Assembly: GCA_019114465.1 (NCBI GenBank)
Contig: DXFM01000030.1
Location: 1-63,247 of the forward strand
Source: Candidatus Lachnoclostridium avicola
Lineage (GTDB): Bacteria > Bacillota > Clostridia > Lachnospirales > Lachnospiraceae
Direction: 5' to 3'
DNA length: 63,247 bases
Part shown: positions 42,352 to 51,011 of the stretch, one piece after another
Layout: the number at the start of each line of letters is the position of its first letter
Numbering within the stretch: the stretch's first letter is position 1
The notes under the pieces: generated by a model
What the model saw: the letters and a program-made list of their open reading frames with translations, nothing else
What the model was told of the DNA's origin: nothing
Database searches by the model: none
Program-made: the position numbers and the translations under genes

Positions 42352-42783
42352 ATGTTTATTCCGAGAAATAACTATGGTTTTGATTTATTTGATGATTTTT
42401 TCAATGACAGCTTCTGGACCGGTTCCCAGCCGGCACAGACGAAAAAGGATACAGGGCTCATGCGCACCGATATTCTGGACGGCGGCTCCTGCTATCTGGT
42501 GGACATCGAGCTTCCCGGCTACCGCAAGGACGAGATTCAGGCAGAGTTAAAGGACGGATATCTGACCATCTCCGCCGTTCACAGCGGTGAGGAGGAGAAG
42601 GGCAGATCCTACGTCCGCAGAGAGAGATACCATGGCTCCATGAGAAGAACCTTCTACGTGGGAGAGGCTCTCCGCCAGGAGGACATCAAGGCATCCTTTG
42701 AAAACGGAGTTCTCCGCCTGGCTGTTCCGAAGGAAGCGCCCAAGCCGGAGCAGGAAAAGCCCAGATACATCAACATCGACTGA
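42352..42783 (+). CDS. Hsp20/alpha-crystallin family small heat-shock protein
   Basis: 143 residues. It binds unfolding proteins to prevent aggregation, independent of ATP. The alpha-crystallin core starts at MRTDILDGGSCYLVDIELPGY and contains RRERYHGSMRRTFYVGEAL; the final AxxxNGVLRLxVPK motif appears as FENGVLRLAVPKEAP. RBS AGGAGG, nine bases off. A CIRCE operator covers its promoter. A big terminator follows at 42834. Confidence 0.96.
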   Translation: MFIPRNNYGFDLFDDFFNDSFWTGSQPAQTKKDTGLMRTDILDGGSCYLVDIELPGYRKDEIQAELKDGYLTISAVHSGEEEKGRSYVRRERYHGSMRRTFYVGEALRQEDIKASFENGVLRLAVPKEAPKPEQEKPRYINID

Positions 42784-42833
42784 ACCTGACCATTTTTCAT
42801 CCCCGGGAAAAGTCATTCCATAAAATGCAGATA

Positions 42834-42899
42834 ACCCGCACCCTTCGGGGCGGATCCGGATCACCGAACCGGATCCCGCCCCAATGGATGCGGGTTTTT
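42834..42899 (+). terminator. Terminator of hsp20
   Basis: Nested stem: ACCCGCA (42834-42840) with TGCGGGT (42889-42895), inner GGGGCGGATCCGG with CCGGATCCCGCCCC, then T-rich TTTTATTT. Confidence 0.88.
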
Positions 42900-42941
42900 A
42901 TTTCACAGGAAACGTCATTCAGGCTTCTGCCTCTTCCCTTC

Positions 42942-44273
42942 TCAGATCATTTCCCCGTAATTTTCCGCCGCTTTCATGAACGGCTCCATCTCCTCCTCCA
43001 GCTCCTCGCGGATCTGGCCGAAGTCAGCTTTTACCAGCTTCTTTCCTCTCACCAGCACCTGGCCGTCCACCATCACCGTATCTACATTGGAGGCGTTGGC
43101 GGAATACACCAGAGCGGAGTAGGGATTGTAGCAGGGGAACATGTTGACGGAATCCGTCTCCACAATCACCAGATCTGCCTTCTTCCCCTCTTCCACGGAG
43201 CCCAGCTCCTTCTCCATTCCCAGGGCCCTGGCCCCTCCCATGGTGCCTGTCTTCACAATATCCCTGGCAGGGAACAACGTCCGATCATGGTACTCTGTCT
43301 TCTGGAAATCAGCAAACAGCTTAAAGAGGGTGAAGAGATCCAGGGTGTTTCCGGAGGAAGCTCCGTCTGTGCCGAAGCCCACGGCAATTCCCTTTTCCTC
43401 CATGGCGGGGACGGGAGCCACGCCCCGGCCGCCCTTGGTGTTGGAGCCGATGCAGTGGGCCACCCCCACCTGCTTTTCGGCGAACAGCTCAATATCCTTC
43501 TCCGTCATGTACACACAGTGGGCCGCCACCGTCCGTCTGTCCAGCACCCCCAGATCCGCCAGAAACTCCACCGGCGTCTGATTGTACTCTGTCCGGAACT
43601 TTTTTATCTCATGCTCCATCTCACAGACGTGGATGGTGTAGAGAGTGTCATATTTCTCTGCAACGGCGAAAGACTTTTTCAGCATCTCCGGGCTGACGCT
43701 GTAGGTTGCGTGGGGAGCGATCAGAGGCCTTACCAGGGAACTGTCCTTCCACTGGCGGATAAAACTCTCCCCGTACTCCAGGCCGCTGTAAGGCTCCGGG
43801 CTCTCGCAGGTCGCCTGCCCGATGACCGTCTCCCCCAGAAATCCCCGCATTCCCAGATCCTCGCAGGCCTTCGCCACCTCGTCTTCATAGTAATACATGT
43901 CCAGAAACGTGGTGACTCCCGCCAGCAGCATCTCGCAGATTCCATACCTGGCCGCCCGGTACACCAGCTTCCTGGTCATGGCGTCGTTCTCCAGGGGGAA
44001 GAGGAAACGGCGGAGCCGGTCGGCACAGTCGTCTCCCAGAGTGCGGAAAGGCATCATGGAGACGTGGCAGTGGGTGTTGACCATGCCGGGCATGAGCAGG
44101 CCTCCCTTTCCGTCAATCACCGTCACGTCCGGGCCCAGGTCCCAGTTCTCCGCCGCCGTCCGGTCTCCCACCTTCTCGATCCGGCTGCCCTTTACCAGCA
44201 CGCAGCCATCCTCGTAAACCCGGTTTTCCCCGTCCATGGTAAGGACTTTCACATGTTCAATCAGTGTTTTCAT
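42942..44273 (-). CDS. Amidohydrolase (SAH/MTA deaminase-like)
   Basis: 443 residues. Metal-dependent TIM-barrel deaminase: NTHCHVSMMPFR gives the first two His ligands, PHATYSVSPEML a substrate loop, HVCEMEHEIKKF and AAHCVYMTEKD the third and fourth, and GFGTDGASSGNTLDL the catalytic aspartate. The pattern fits 5-methylthioadenosine/S-adenosylhomocysteine deaminase and chlorohydrolase-like enzymes, all acting on purine or triazine amino groups. Exact substrate unproven. RBS AAAGGGGAA. It stands alone, 37 bp downstream of lrgB. Confidence 0.88.
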   Translation of the reverse strand: MKTLIEHVKVLTMDGENRVYEDGCVLVKGSRIEKVGDRTAAENWDLGPDVTVIDGKGGLLMPGMVNTHCHVSMMPFRTLGDDCADRLRRFLFPLENDAMTRKLVYRAARYGICEMLLAGVTTFLDMYYYEDEVAKACEDLGMRGFLGETVIGQATCESPEPYSGLEYGESFIRQWKDSSLVRPLIAPHATYSVSPEMLKKSFAVAEKYDTLYTIHVCEMEHEIKKFRTEYNQTPVEFLADLGVLDRRTVAAHCVYMTEKDIELFAEKQVGVAHCIGSNTKGGRGVAPVPAMEEKGIAVGFGTDGASSGNTLDLFTLFKLFADFQKTEYHDRTLFPARDIVKTGTMGGARALGMEKELGSVEEGKKADLVIVETDSVNMFPCYNPYSALVYSANASNVDTVMVDGQVLVRGKKLVKADFGQIREELEEEMEPFMKAAENYGEMI

Positions 44274-44310
44274 CGTATTTCCCCTTTCCTTCTCCTGTGT
44301 ATATGCCAGG

Positions 44311-45003
44311 TTATATCAGATTCGCAATCAAAGGCACCACGATCACCGTCATCAGGCCGGCCACGGCGATGGCCAGACTGGACATGGCGCCCTCCACTTC
44401 TCCCAGCTCCAGGGCCTTGGAGGTGCCGATGGCGTGGGCCCCGTTTCCCAGGGCCAGGCCTTTGGCGATGGGCTCCTCCAGCTTAAACAGCTTAAACAGC
44501 CCCTCCGACATAATTACCCCGGAAACCCCCGTGATGATAATGCTCACCACTGTCAGGGTGACGATGCCGCCGGCTTCCTCGCTGACGCCCATGCCGATGG
44601 CTGTGGTGATGGACTTGGGCAGCAGAGTCACGTAGTGGACGTGTTCCATTTTAAACAGCAGGCAGAGCACAAATATGACAGCCGCATTGGCCGCCACCCC
44701 CGCGGCGATGCCGCAGAACACCGCCGCCTTGTTCTGCTTCAGCAGTGCCAGCTGCTTGTACAGGGGGATGGCCAGGCAGACGGTGGCCGGCGTCAGCAGG
44801 TAGCTGATGCTCTCCGCCCCCTTCATATATTCGTCATAGGAAATGTGGGTGACCAGCAGTATCGGAACGATAATGATCACCGCCACCAGCAGAGGATTGC
44901 AGAGGGCAAATCCCGTCTTTTTCTTCAGCCACATGCCGAAGCTGTAGGCCGCCACACTGAGCACAACGCCAAAGTAGGCGGAAGAAGCAAACGCGTCTCT
45001 CAT
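44311..45003 (-). CDS. lrgB: LrgB/CidB family membrane protein
   Basis: 230 residues from the ATG at 45003, which overlaps the lrgA stop (ATGA). LrgB is a many-helix membrane protein acting with LrgA on murein hydrolase activity or, in some bacteria, pyruvate or glycolate transport. Conserved: LLPKSITTAIGMGVSEEAGG and GLALGNGAHAIGTSKALELG. About seven hydrophobic segments. Cotranscribed with lrgA from the promoter at 45392-45421. Confidence 0.92.
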   Translation of the reverse strand: MRDAFASSAYFGVVLSVAAYSFGMWLKKKTGFALCNPLLVAVIIIVPILLVTHISYDEYMKGAESISYLLTPATVCLAIPLYKQLALLKQNKAAVFCGIAAGVAANAAVIFVLCLLFKMEHVHYVTLLPKSITTAIGMGVSEEAGGIVTLTVVSIIITGVSGVIMSEGLFKLFKLEEPIAKGLALGNGAHAIGTSKALELGEVEGAMSSLAIAVAGLMTVIVVPLIANLI

Positions 45004-45359
45004 GCCCGGTCCGCCCCCTTTCTCCGAATGATCCACTGGGCCATCCGCCCCGTCACCCCGAACACCAGCACGGTGGAGACGAGAACAATCACCAGAAAGG
45101 GCACCAGCACGGCCCGAAGCTCTTCAAAGCTCTCCATAATTCCCACACAGGCGGGGACAAACATGATGGGCATGGCATCCAGCAGCCAGTTTCCCGTGGT
45201 CTCCAGCCACTCCAGTTTTACAATCCCTGCAACCAGACAGATCAGCAGCAGAAACAGGCCGTATACTCCCGCCGGGACGGGAAAGGGCAGCAGCTGATTT
45301 AAAATCTCGCCGGCCGCGGACATGCCAAAAATAATCCCGGCTTCTTTTACATATTTCAT
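45000..45359 (-). CDS. lrgA: LrgA/CidA family holin-like protein
   Basis: 119 residues with four hydrophobic helices. The family motif PFPVPAGVYGLFLLL and the later AMPIMFVPACVGIME are both present. LrgA resembles phage holins and works with LrgB. RBS GGAG. No LytSR two-component system, the usual regulator, is encoded here. The stop overlaps the lrgB start. Confidence 0.92.
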   Translation of the reverse strand: MKYVKEAGIIFGMSAAGEILNQLLPFPVPAGVYGLFLLLICLVAGIVKLEWLETTGNWLLDAMPIMFVPACVGIMESFEELRAVLVPFLVIVLVSTVLVFGVTGRMAQWIIRRKGADRA

Positions 45360-45391
45360 CTTCTGTGTCTCCTCTCAAAAGTCTGGTATTT

Positions 45392-45421
45392 ATTCTACTC
45401 CCCATTAAAAGAAAAGGTCAA
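45392..45421 (-). promoter_or_regulatory. lrgAB promoter
   Basis: On the minus strand TTGACC (45416-45421), 18-bp spacer, TAGAAT (45392-45397). Confidence 0.68.
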
Positions 45422-45446
45422 GGAAAAATACATATAAAGTACAATC

Positions 45447-45475
45447 TTGAAAAAACCTTTCTTTTTCCTTATACT
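45447..45475 (+). promoter_or_regulatory. Promoter of the GNAT gene
   Basis: TTGAAA (45447-45452), 17-bp spacer, TATACT (45470-45475); the spacer is pyrimidine rich. Confidence 0.72.
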
Positions 45476-45516
45476 TGAAAAAAAGGGGACGAATGTCCGC
45501 TCAGGGAGGTATGATT

Positions 45517-46242
45517 ATGGAAGTAAAGGCGGCTGCCCGGCTTACGGACGAAGAAAAACGGATGACGGAAGAACTGGTCCGGCTCTGCCGGGACCACGAC
45601 GGCTCCTCCCTCTCCTTTCCCTCTGAGGACGGAAGCTTTTTTGTGCTGGTCCGGGAGGAAGGAATCCTGGCCTGCGCCCTGGCCCTCTACGATCTGGAGC
45701 CCCATCTCTACGAGTGCGCCGCCTTCACCCGCCCGGATATGCGCCGCCGGGGATTTTTCTCCGCCGCTCTGGACCGCGCCAGGAGACAGTTTCAAAACGA
45801 CGATTTTTCCTTTGTCACCGACGGCCGCTGCCAGGCAGCCGCCTTTGTGCTGAAAAAAATACGGGCCCGCTACTGGTACTGCGAGCACATGATGCGCCTG
45901 GATTTTGACGGCTGGCAGCCTCCTGTCTGCGTCCTTCCCCCCGCCTTCTCCATGGAAGAGGACGCCCCCGGCCATTTCACCGCCAGGATCCATGGCAGGG
46001 AGGCGGGAGTCTGCTCCACCATGAATTCCGGAACCTCCGTCTACCTCTGGGGGCTGGAGATCCGCTCCCGGTTCCGGGGAAAGGGCTATGGAAAGGCGTT
46101 CTTTCTCCAGGTGTTAAAGCAGCTGGAGCAGAACGCTCCCGCCGTCCTCCTCCAGGTCTCCGGCGACAACACGGCAGCCTTAAACCTGTACAAAAAAACA
46201 GGGTTCCGGATCACCGAAACCCTGTCCTACTACCTGTACTGA
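45517..46242 (+). CDS. GNAT family N-acetyltransferase, two-domain
   Basis: 241 residues from the ATG at 45517 (GGGAGG 7 nt upstream, though ATG 45511 is in frame). Two GNAT-like halves are visible: the first has FTRPDMRRRGFFSAALDRAR, a degenerate acetyl-CoA loop, and the second has LEIRSRFRGKGYGKAFFLQ, the canonical R/Q-x-x-G-x-G loop, then GDNTAALNLYKKTGFR. The second is probably the active half. Substrate unknown. It converges on the alarmone synthetase gene, 5 bp from its end. Confidence 0.88.
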   Translation: MEVKAAARLTDEEKRMTEELVRLCRDHDGSSLSFPSEDGSFFVLVREEGILACALALYDLEPHLYECAAFTRPDMRRRGFFSAALDRARRQFQNDDFSFVTDGRCQAAAFVLKKIRARYWYCEHMMRLDFDGWQPPVCVLPPAFSMEEDAPGHFTARIHGREAGVCSTMNSGTSVYLWGLEIRSRFRGKGYGKAFFLQVLKQLEQNAPAVLLQVSGDNTAALNLYKKTGFRITETLSYYLY

Positions 46243-46247
46243 CTGTT

Positions 46248-46958
46248 TTAATCTCTTCTCACCGTGATGCCCTGGGCCTCAATCTGCTGCCGGATCTCCA
46301 GCATCCTCTTGTCCGTCTGGGCAATCACGTCGGCGCACTGCTTCAGCTCCTCGCTGATCTCCGCCGCATTCTGCATCTCCTTCTTGTACTTCAGCTGATG
46401 ATCCAGGCTGGCCCAGAAATCCATGGCGATGGTGCGGATCTGCACCTCCACTCTCATGGGCTTTTTCCGGTCGGAGAAAAATACCGGAATTTCCACGATC
46501 ATATGGTAGCTGCGGTACCCGTTGGGCTTTGGATTCTTAATATAATCCTTCACCGCGATCACCCGGATATCATCCTGGCGGACCAGCATGTCCGCCACCG
46601 CGTAGATATCATCCAGGAAGGAACAGATAATGCGGATTCCCGCCACATCGTCCAGATTTGCAATCATGGACTCCAGGGATACCTCCAGCCCTCTTCTGCG
46701 GAGCTTCTCCACAATGCTGCGGGGCTTTTTCACCCTGGACTTGATCATCTCTATGGGATTTCTGGAATTTCTCACAGAAAGCTCATCGTTCAGCACTTCA
46801 ATCTTGGTCTTTACCTCACGGATGGCGCAGGTATACATCATCATCGCTTCCTGAAACTGCTGAGCCATGTTCAGGAATTCTTCCGGAACCTGAGCCAGGT
46901 CCGGAACGCTGACGATAGACTGCTCCAGCTCACTGTTGGGGTTCAACCTGTCGTTCAT
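46248..46958 (-). CDS. Small alarmone synthetase, RelQ/YjbM-type (GTP pyrophosphokinase family)
   Basis: 236 residues, consisting only of a synthetase domain, with no HD hydrolase. It makes (p)ppGpp from ATP and GTP or GDP. Motifs: IVEKLRRRGLEVSLESMIANL near DVAGIRIIC, then PKPNGYRSYHMIVEIPVF and VEVQIRTIAMDFWASLDHQL. Deletion of the regulatory domains is typical of SAS enzymes induced by wall stress. RBS AAAGGG. It follows mrp by 13 bp. Confidence 0.93.
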   Translation of the reverse strand: MNDRLNPNSELEQSIVSVPDLAQVPEEFLNMAQQFQEAMMMYTCAIREVKTKIEVLNDELSVRNSRNPIEMIKSRVKKPRSIVEKLRRRGLEVSLESMIANLDDVAGIRIICSFLDDIYAVADMLVRQDDIRVIAVKDYIKNPKPNGYRSYHMIVEIPVFFSDRKKPMRVEVQIRTIAMDFWASLDHQLKYKKEMQNAAEISEELKQCADVIAQTDKRMLEIRQQIEAQGITVRRD

Positions 46959-46971
46959 TCGCTCACACCCT

Positions 46972-47808
46972 TTAAATTGCTTCTACGGCCTCCGCCGCCT
47001 GATCCAGGTACGGCATCTCCAGATATTCCACCCGGCCCTCGTCCACAGCCTTTGCGATCTCCGGGTTGATGGGAAGCTTGGCAAGCACGGGAATGCCGTA
47101 CTCCTTCGCCACCTCGTCAATATGGCTCTCTCCGAACACGCTGATCTTCTTTCCGCAGTCCGGACACTCCACATAGCTCATGTTCTCCACCACGCCGATG
47201 ATGGGGATATTCATCTTCTTCGCCATGTTCACCGCCTTCGCCACGATCATGGAAACCAGCTCCTGGGGAGAGGTTACGATCACAATGCCGTTCACCGGCA
47301 GGGACTGGAACACCGTCAGGGGCACATCTCCCGTTCCCGGAGGCATATCCACAAACATGTAGTCCACATTCTCCCACAGGGTCTCCTGCCAGAACTGCTT
47401 CACTGCTCCCGCGATCACCGGTCCTCTCCAGATCACCGGGTCCGTCTCCTTATCCAGCAGCAGGTTGGCGCTCATCACCTCAATGCCTGTGGCGGTGGTG
47501 GCCGGAACCATCAGCTTGTCCTGGGTGACGCCCACTCCGTCATTTCCCAGGCCGAAAGCGGTGGGAATGGACGGTCCGGTAATGTCCGCATCCAGAATTG
47601 CCGTCTTGTACCCTTTGTTTCTCATTTTAACAGCCAGCATGGAGGTCACCAGGGATTTTCCCACGCCTCCCTTGCCGCTGACTATACCAATCACTTTATT
47701 TACAGAGCTTGCATCGTTAAGCGGTGCAAGAAAACTGGTCTGCTCCGATGTTCTGCTGCTGCAGGTCTCACCGCAGCTGGAGCAGTTTCCTGAACAACTG
47801 GTGCTCAT
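46972..47808 (-). CDS. Mrp/NBP35-type iron-sulfur cluster carrier ATPase
   Basis: 278 residues from the ATG at 47808 (AGGAGG at 8 nt); the longer upstream frame overlaps folT and is dismissed. The deviant Walker A GKGGVGKS lies at 45-52 and MFVDMPPGTGDVPL is the Mrp signature. The N-terminus carries four cysteines (5, 9, 12, 16, in CSGNCSSCGETC), and the C-terminal half has VECPDCGKK, a CxxC that bridges the cluster in a dimer. It delivers 4Fe-4S clusters to target proteins. Well placed for a cell with many iron-sulfur enzymes. Confidence 0.94.
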   Translation of the reverse strand: MSTSCSGNCSSCGETCSSRTSEQTSFLAPLNDASSVNKVIGIVSGKGGVGKSLVTSMLAVKMRNKGYKTAILDADITGPSIPTAFGLGNDGVGVTQDKLMVPATTATGIEVMSANLLLDKETDPVIWRGPVIAGAVKQFWQETLWENVDYMFVDMPPGTGDVPLTVFQSLPVNGIVIVTSPQELVSMIVAKAVNMAKKMNIPIIGVVENMSYVECPDCGKKISVFGESHIDEVAKEYGIPVLAKLPINPEIAKAVDEGRVEYLEMPYLDQAAEAVEAI

Positions 47809-47825
47809 GATTTCATCCTCCTCTT

Positions 47826-48407
47826 CTAAACCCTTCTCGTATAAATGTGCTTTCTGATCTCGCGGAACACCCCCGCTCTCTCCATAAACTCCCAGGTACC
47901 GTAATACAGCAGGGAATTTAAGGGCCACTGAGCCAGATTCTTTCCAAGGCGCACTCCCAGCACCGGGAGAAAAGCAGCCTGCGCCTGGGTAGTGGTCATA
48001 TGCCACCAGAGCGTGCCCAGACAGACGTTGCACACAAGCGCCACCACAAGCTGGGCGGCAAACACCCGGCGGAGACTGATCTTCTGACGGTAATAAAAGA
48101 ACCCGTAGATCACCGCCGCCAACATGGCGTTCAACGTATAACCCGGAAAAAAGGCTCCTGTCGGTCTGACGGCAAACTTCAGAATGTCCATGGCACCCGC
48201 AAACAGCATTCCCGTCCCGGGGCCGAACAGATAATAGACAAACTGCTGGACAATGGAGGAAAAGCCGATTTTCAAAAAGTCTCCGATCTGAATGGTAAAG
48301 TACCCCATCACCACCGACATGCAGCCAAACAGGGCCACCATGGTCAGATTGCGGACACTCCTCAGCTCATCCATGGATGTTCTGAACAAAGCTGTCATTT
48401 TTTTCAT
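47826..48407 (-). CDS. folT: Folate ECF transporter substrate-binding component (FolT)
   Basis: 193 residues with about six hydrophobic segments. FolT is the S component of an energy-coupling factor transporter that imports folate. The block VRNLTMVALFGCMSVVMGYF, the loop DFLKIGFSSIVQQFVYYLF and PGTGMLFAGAMDILKFAVR match this group. RBS AGGAGGT. The gene stands behind a tetrahydrofolate riboswitch (48468-48569), which independently supports the substrate. The shared ECF ATPase and T component genes are not in the window. Confidence 0.93.
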   Translation of the reverse strand: MKKMTALFRTSMDELRSVRNLTMVALFGCMSVVMGYFTIQIGDFLKIGFSSIVQQFVYYLFGPGTGMLFAGAMDILKFAVRPTGAFFPGYTLNAMLAAVIYGFFYYRQKISLRRVFAAQLVVALVCNVCLGTLWWHMTTTQAQAAFLPVLGVRLGKNLAQWPLNSLLYYGTWEFMERAGVFREIRKHIYTRRV

Positions 48408-48467
48408 GAAAAAATTACCTCCTTTGCAGATTCATCGCATACCACAAGTGGAGATAATTCTCTCCGG

Positions 48468-48569
48468 ATGCAGCGGGATGCGGCATACGCACCGCAAGAA
48501 ATTCTTTTCGTCCGGAAGTCAACTCCCTGTACCCCCGGCACTTAACGCGCATACGCCTACTCTGCTCTT
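48468..48569 (-). promoter_or_regulatory. Tetrahydrofolate (THF) riboswitch upstream of folT
   Basis: On the minus strand the aptamer reads GAGCAGAGTAGGCGTATGCGC, then the conserved GCGTTAAGTGCCGGGG, GGGAGTTG and CCGGACGA, and closes with GTGCGTATGCCGCATCCCGCTGC in part (GCATCCCGCTGC). The paired segments GGCGTATGC with GCGTATGCC and the closing GCAG/CTGC stem fit the THF aptamer. A GGAGA/TCTCC hairpin (48450-48465) lies between it and the ribosome site. Known members repress folate genes when THF is plentiful. Confidence 0.93.
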
Positions 48570-48594
48570 ATTAAATTGTAAAACCACGTTCTTA

Positions 48595-48622
48595 AGTGTA
48601 CCACAGTTTCCCCTGTTTGCAA
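48595..48622 (-). promoter_or_regulatory. folT promoter
   Basis: TTGCAA (48617-48622), 16 bp, TACACT (48595-48600), about 25 nt upstream of the aptamer. Confidence 0.6.
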
Positions 48623-48635
48623 ATACCCTAAGACA

Positions 48636-48662
48636 GAAAAAGGGATGCCTCCAAAGCATCCC
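48636..48662 (-). terminator. Terminator of the HPr gene
   Basis: GGGATGC (48642-48648) with GCATCCC (48656-48662), loop CTCCAAA, T5 following on the minus strand. Confidence 0.88.
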
Positions 48663-48668
48663 GTCTTT

Positions 48669-48935
48669 CTATACCTCGCCCAGGCCCCGCTCAATAGCGC
48701 CGGCCACATCCTGAAGCGCAGCTTCCTCGTCCACTCCGTCGCAGATCACGGTCACTTCCGTTCCCTGCTTGATGCCTGCGGCCATCACGTTCAGCACACT
48801 TTTTGCCACGACTTTTTTCTCGCCGCATTCAATGATGATGCTGCACTGATACTTCATCGCCGTCTGAGACAGAACGCCGGCCGGCCTAAGATGAAGCCCG
48901 GATGGATTGACCACCTTTACCATCTTGGATACCAT
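48669..48935 (-). CDS. ptsH: HPr family phosphocarrier protein
   Basis: 88 residues from the ATG at 48935 (GGGGG 8 nt upstream). HPr carries phosphate from enzyme I to PTS sugar transporters. His15 in SGLHLRPAG is the phospho-acceptor, and Ser46 in AKSVLNVMAAG is the HprK regulatory site, both exactly at their standard numbers. Hence real HPr, not Crh (which lacks His15). It may equally be a stand-alone HPr paralogue, since enzyme I is not adjacent. Follows queH by 43 bp. Confidence 0.9.
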   Translation of the reverse strand: MVSKMVKVVNPSGLHLRPAGVLSQTAMKYQCSIIIECGEKKVVAKSVLNVMAAGIKQGTEVTVICDGVDEEAALQDVAGAIERGLGEV

Positions 48936-48978
48936 GCCGTTTTCCCCCTTTTCCTTTTGTCGCTTTGTTAAAATTTTA

Positions 48979-49668
48979 TTACAAATGTACGGGGGTGTCA
49001 AGCATATCTATGGAATCCTGCTGCCCCTCTTCTGTGGAATCCTGCTGTCCCACTTCCCCCTGGCTTCTGGAGTACACGCATCCGCAGTAGTTCTGCCGGT
49101 AGAGCCCGTACTCCCGGGACAGCTCCACCGACCGCTGGTATCCGCCCTTTTTCTTGAAATCCGAGGGGAGGTAGGCCACCTGGTATTCCTCCGCCACCCG
49201 CTCCCCGATCTCATTGAGCTTTTCCGCGTTCTTTAAGGGGCTGATGGACAGAGTGGTGGTAAAATAGTCGTATCCGCCGTCCCTGGCCGCCTGCGCCGCC
49301 TCCCGCAGACGCAGCTCATAGCATCCAAAACACCGCTCTCCCCCTTCCCGGTCCTTCTCATGGCCTTTTGCCATCTGGAAAAACCGATCCGGATCGTAGG
49401 TCCCCTCCAGAAATGTCACCGGATGCAGATGAGGCTGGCAGTCCGTCAGCCTGGCCTGCTCCTCCACCCTCTTTTCATACTCTTCCGGTGGATAGATGTT
49501 GGGATTAAAGTAGAACAGGGTGATGGAAAAATACCGGGACAAATACTCCATCACATAGCTGCTGCAGGGAGCGCAGCAGCTGTGAAGCAGCAGTCTGGGC
49601 ACCTTTCCCTCCCTCTGATTTCTCTCAATGATCTGTTCCAGCTCCCGCTGGTAGTTTCTCCGGTTCAT
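48979..49668 (-). CDS. queH: Epoxyqueuosine reductase QueH
   Basis: 229 residues from the ATG at 49668 (AAGGAG close upstream). QueH reduces epoxyqueuosine in tRNA to queuosine, the last step of the pathway, with iron-sulfur and mononuclear iron sites. The cysteine motifs HSCCAPCSSY (Cys31-32, 35), ERCFGCYELRL and YCGCVYS are all there. The last 21 residues are a low-complexity tail with a near-perfect repeat (GQQDSTEE, GQQDSIDM) not typical of the family. Confidence 0.93.
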   Translation of the reverse strand: MNRRNYQRELEQIIERNQREGKVPRLLLHSCCAPCSSYVMEYLSRYFSITLFYFNPNIYPPEEYEKRVEEQARLTDCQPHLHPVTFLEGTYDPDRFFQMAKGHEKDREGGERCFGCYELRLREAAQAARDGGYDYFTTTLSISPLKNAEKLNEIGERVAEEYQVAYLPSDFKKKGGYQRSVELSREYGLYRQNYCGCVYSRSQGEVGQQDSTEEGQQDSIDMLDTPVHL

Positions 49669-49714
49669 GTTCTCTCCTTCCTCTCTCCGGGGCGGCTCTC
49701 CTCTCATCAGAGGA

Positions 49715-49743
49715 AAAAAGGATGCCCGAAGGCATCCTTTTTC
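49715..49743 (-). terminator. Terminator of rpoD
   Basis: GGATGCC (49720-49726) with GGCATCC (49731-49737), tetraloop (TTCG on the minus strand), and flanking A and T runs. Confidence 0.93.
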
Positions 49744-49775
49744 TTCTCATCCCATTCCGGACAGCCCGTCCGCCG

Positions 49776-50912
49776 TCACAGGAAATCCCGGATCCGCTTG
49801 CTGCGGACCGGATTGCGCAGTTTCCGCAGAGCCTTCGCCTCAATCTGACGAATACGCTCTCTGGTCACGTTGAACTCCTTGCCCACTTCCTCCAGGGTTC
49901 TGGGATGTCCGTCTTCCAGACCGAAGCGGAGCACGATCACCTGACGCTCTCTCTCCTTTAAGTCTCCCAGCAGGGCGTCAATGTGCTCTCTCAGCATCAC
50001 AGACTCCACATTGCCTTCCGGAGTGACCACATTGGAATCCGCCACGAAATCGCCCAGATTGGAGTCGTCCTCCTCGCCAATGGGCGTCTCCAGGGAGGCG
50101 GGCTCTCTGGCGATCTGCATGATCTCCATGACCTTGTCCTCGCTCATGTCCAAAGCTTCCGCCAGCTCCGCCACAGACGGCTCATAGCCCAGCTCCAGGG
50201 TGAGCTTTCTCTGCATCTTGGACATCTTGTTGATGGTCTCCACCATATGCACCGGCACACGGATCGTCCTGGCCTGGTCCGCGAGGGCTCTGGTCACAGA
50301 CTGGCGTATCCACCAGGTAGCATATGTACTTAATTTATATCCTTTTGTGTAGTCGAATTTTTCCACTCCCTTGATCAGGCCCAGATTTCCCTCCTGCACC
50401 AGATCCAGGAAGCTCATGCCCCGGCCAGTATACCTCTTGGCTATGCTGACCACAAGGCGGAGGTTTGCCTCGATTAAGCGTTCCTTCGCGTGTTCATCGC
50501 CTTCCGCTTTTCTCTTTGCCAGATTCAGTTCTTCTTCTGCAGACAGCAGCGGTACAGTCCCGATTTCCTTCAAATACATGCGGACCGGGTCTTCTGTCCC
50601 TATTCCTTCCAGCAAATCGATGGCGTCCAGATCGATGTCATCATCCACGTCGGAATCCTTCATGAAACTCTCATCCACATCGTCGTCGAGCAGGACTGCC
50701 TGATCCGTCAGGCTGGCGTCGTCCATGACAGGAACCACATCAATATTGTGTTCCTCCAGGTACGCGTAAATATGGTCCATCTGCTCCGCGCTCAGTTCTT
50801 CTCCCAGGAAACAGTCATTGATCTCTCCGATATCAAGAGTATTTCCTTTGGCCTTTCCCTGGTTTACAAGTTTCTGAAGTTTTTCCAAAAAAGCAGCTGT
50901 TTCTTTTCCCAC
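49776..50912 (-). CDS. rpoD: Primary sigma factor RpoD (SigA)
   Basis: 378 residues from a GTG at 50912 with AAAGGA nine bases upstream; the TTG 18 bases earlier lies inside that site. Region 1.1 is acidic, region 2 ([36 protein letters not shown]) recognises the -10 element, and region 4 ([27 protein letters not shown]) recognises the -35. It matches the many TTGACA/TATAAT promoters seen here. The usual companion dnaG is not adjacent; an own promoter lies at 50954-50982. Confidence 0.97.
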   Translation of the reverse strand: MGKETAAFLEKLQKLVNQGKAKGNTLDIGEINDCFLGEELSAEQMDHIYAYLEEHNIDVVPVMDDASLTDQAVLLDDDVDESFMKDSDVDDDIDLDAIDLLEGIGTEDPVRMYLKEIGTVPLLSAEEELNLAKRKAEGDEHAKERLIEANLRLVVSIAKRYTGRGMSFLDLVQEGNLGLIKGVEKFDYTKGYKLSTYATWWIRQSVTRALADQARTIRVPVHMVETINKMSKMQRKLTLELGYEPSVAELAEALDMSEDKVMEIMQIAREPASLETPIGEEDDSNLGDFVADSNVVTPEGNVESVMLREHIDALLGDLKERERQVIVLRFGLEDGHPRTLEEVGKEFNVTRERIRQIEAKALRKLRNPVRSKRIRDFL

Positions 50913-50953
50913 TGAATAACGTCCTTTCAAAAAAGAAATCTACACATCAAACC

Positions 50954-50982
50954 ATTATATAACACTTTTTTACATATTTCAA
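50954..50982 (-). promoter_or_regulatory. rpoD promoter
   Basis: TTGAAA (50977-50982), 17 bp, TATAAT (50954-50959), about 35 nt before the start codon. Confidence 0.82.
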
Positions 50983-51011
50983 CATCTTTTTCTCAAGTAA
51001 TGAGCAGGATT

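Noticed and set aside
42825..44486. 553-codon plus-strand frame opposite the amidohydrolase
   Set aside because: Shadow of the amidohydrolase gene; no start signal and it runs into the hsp20 terminator hairpin.
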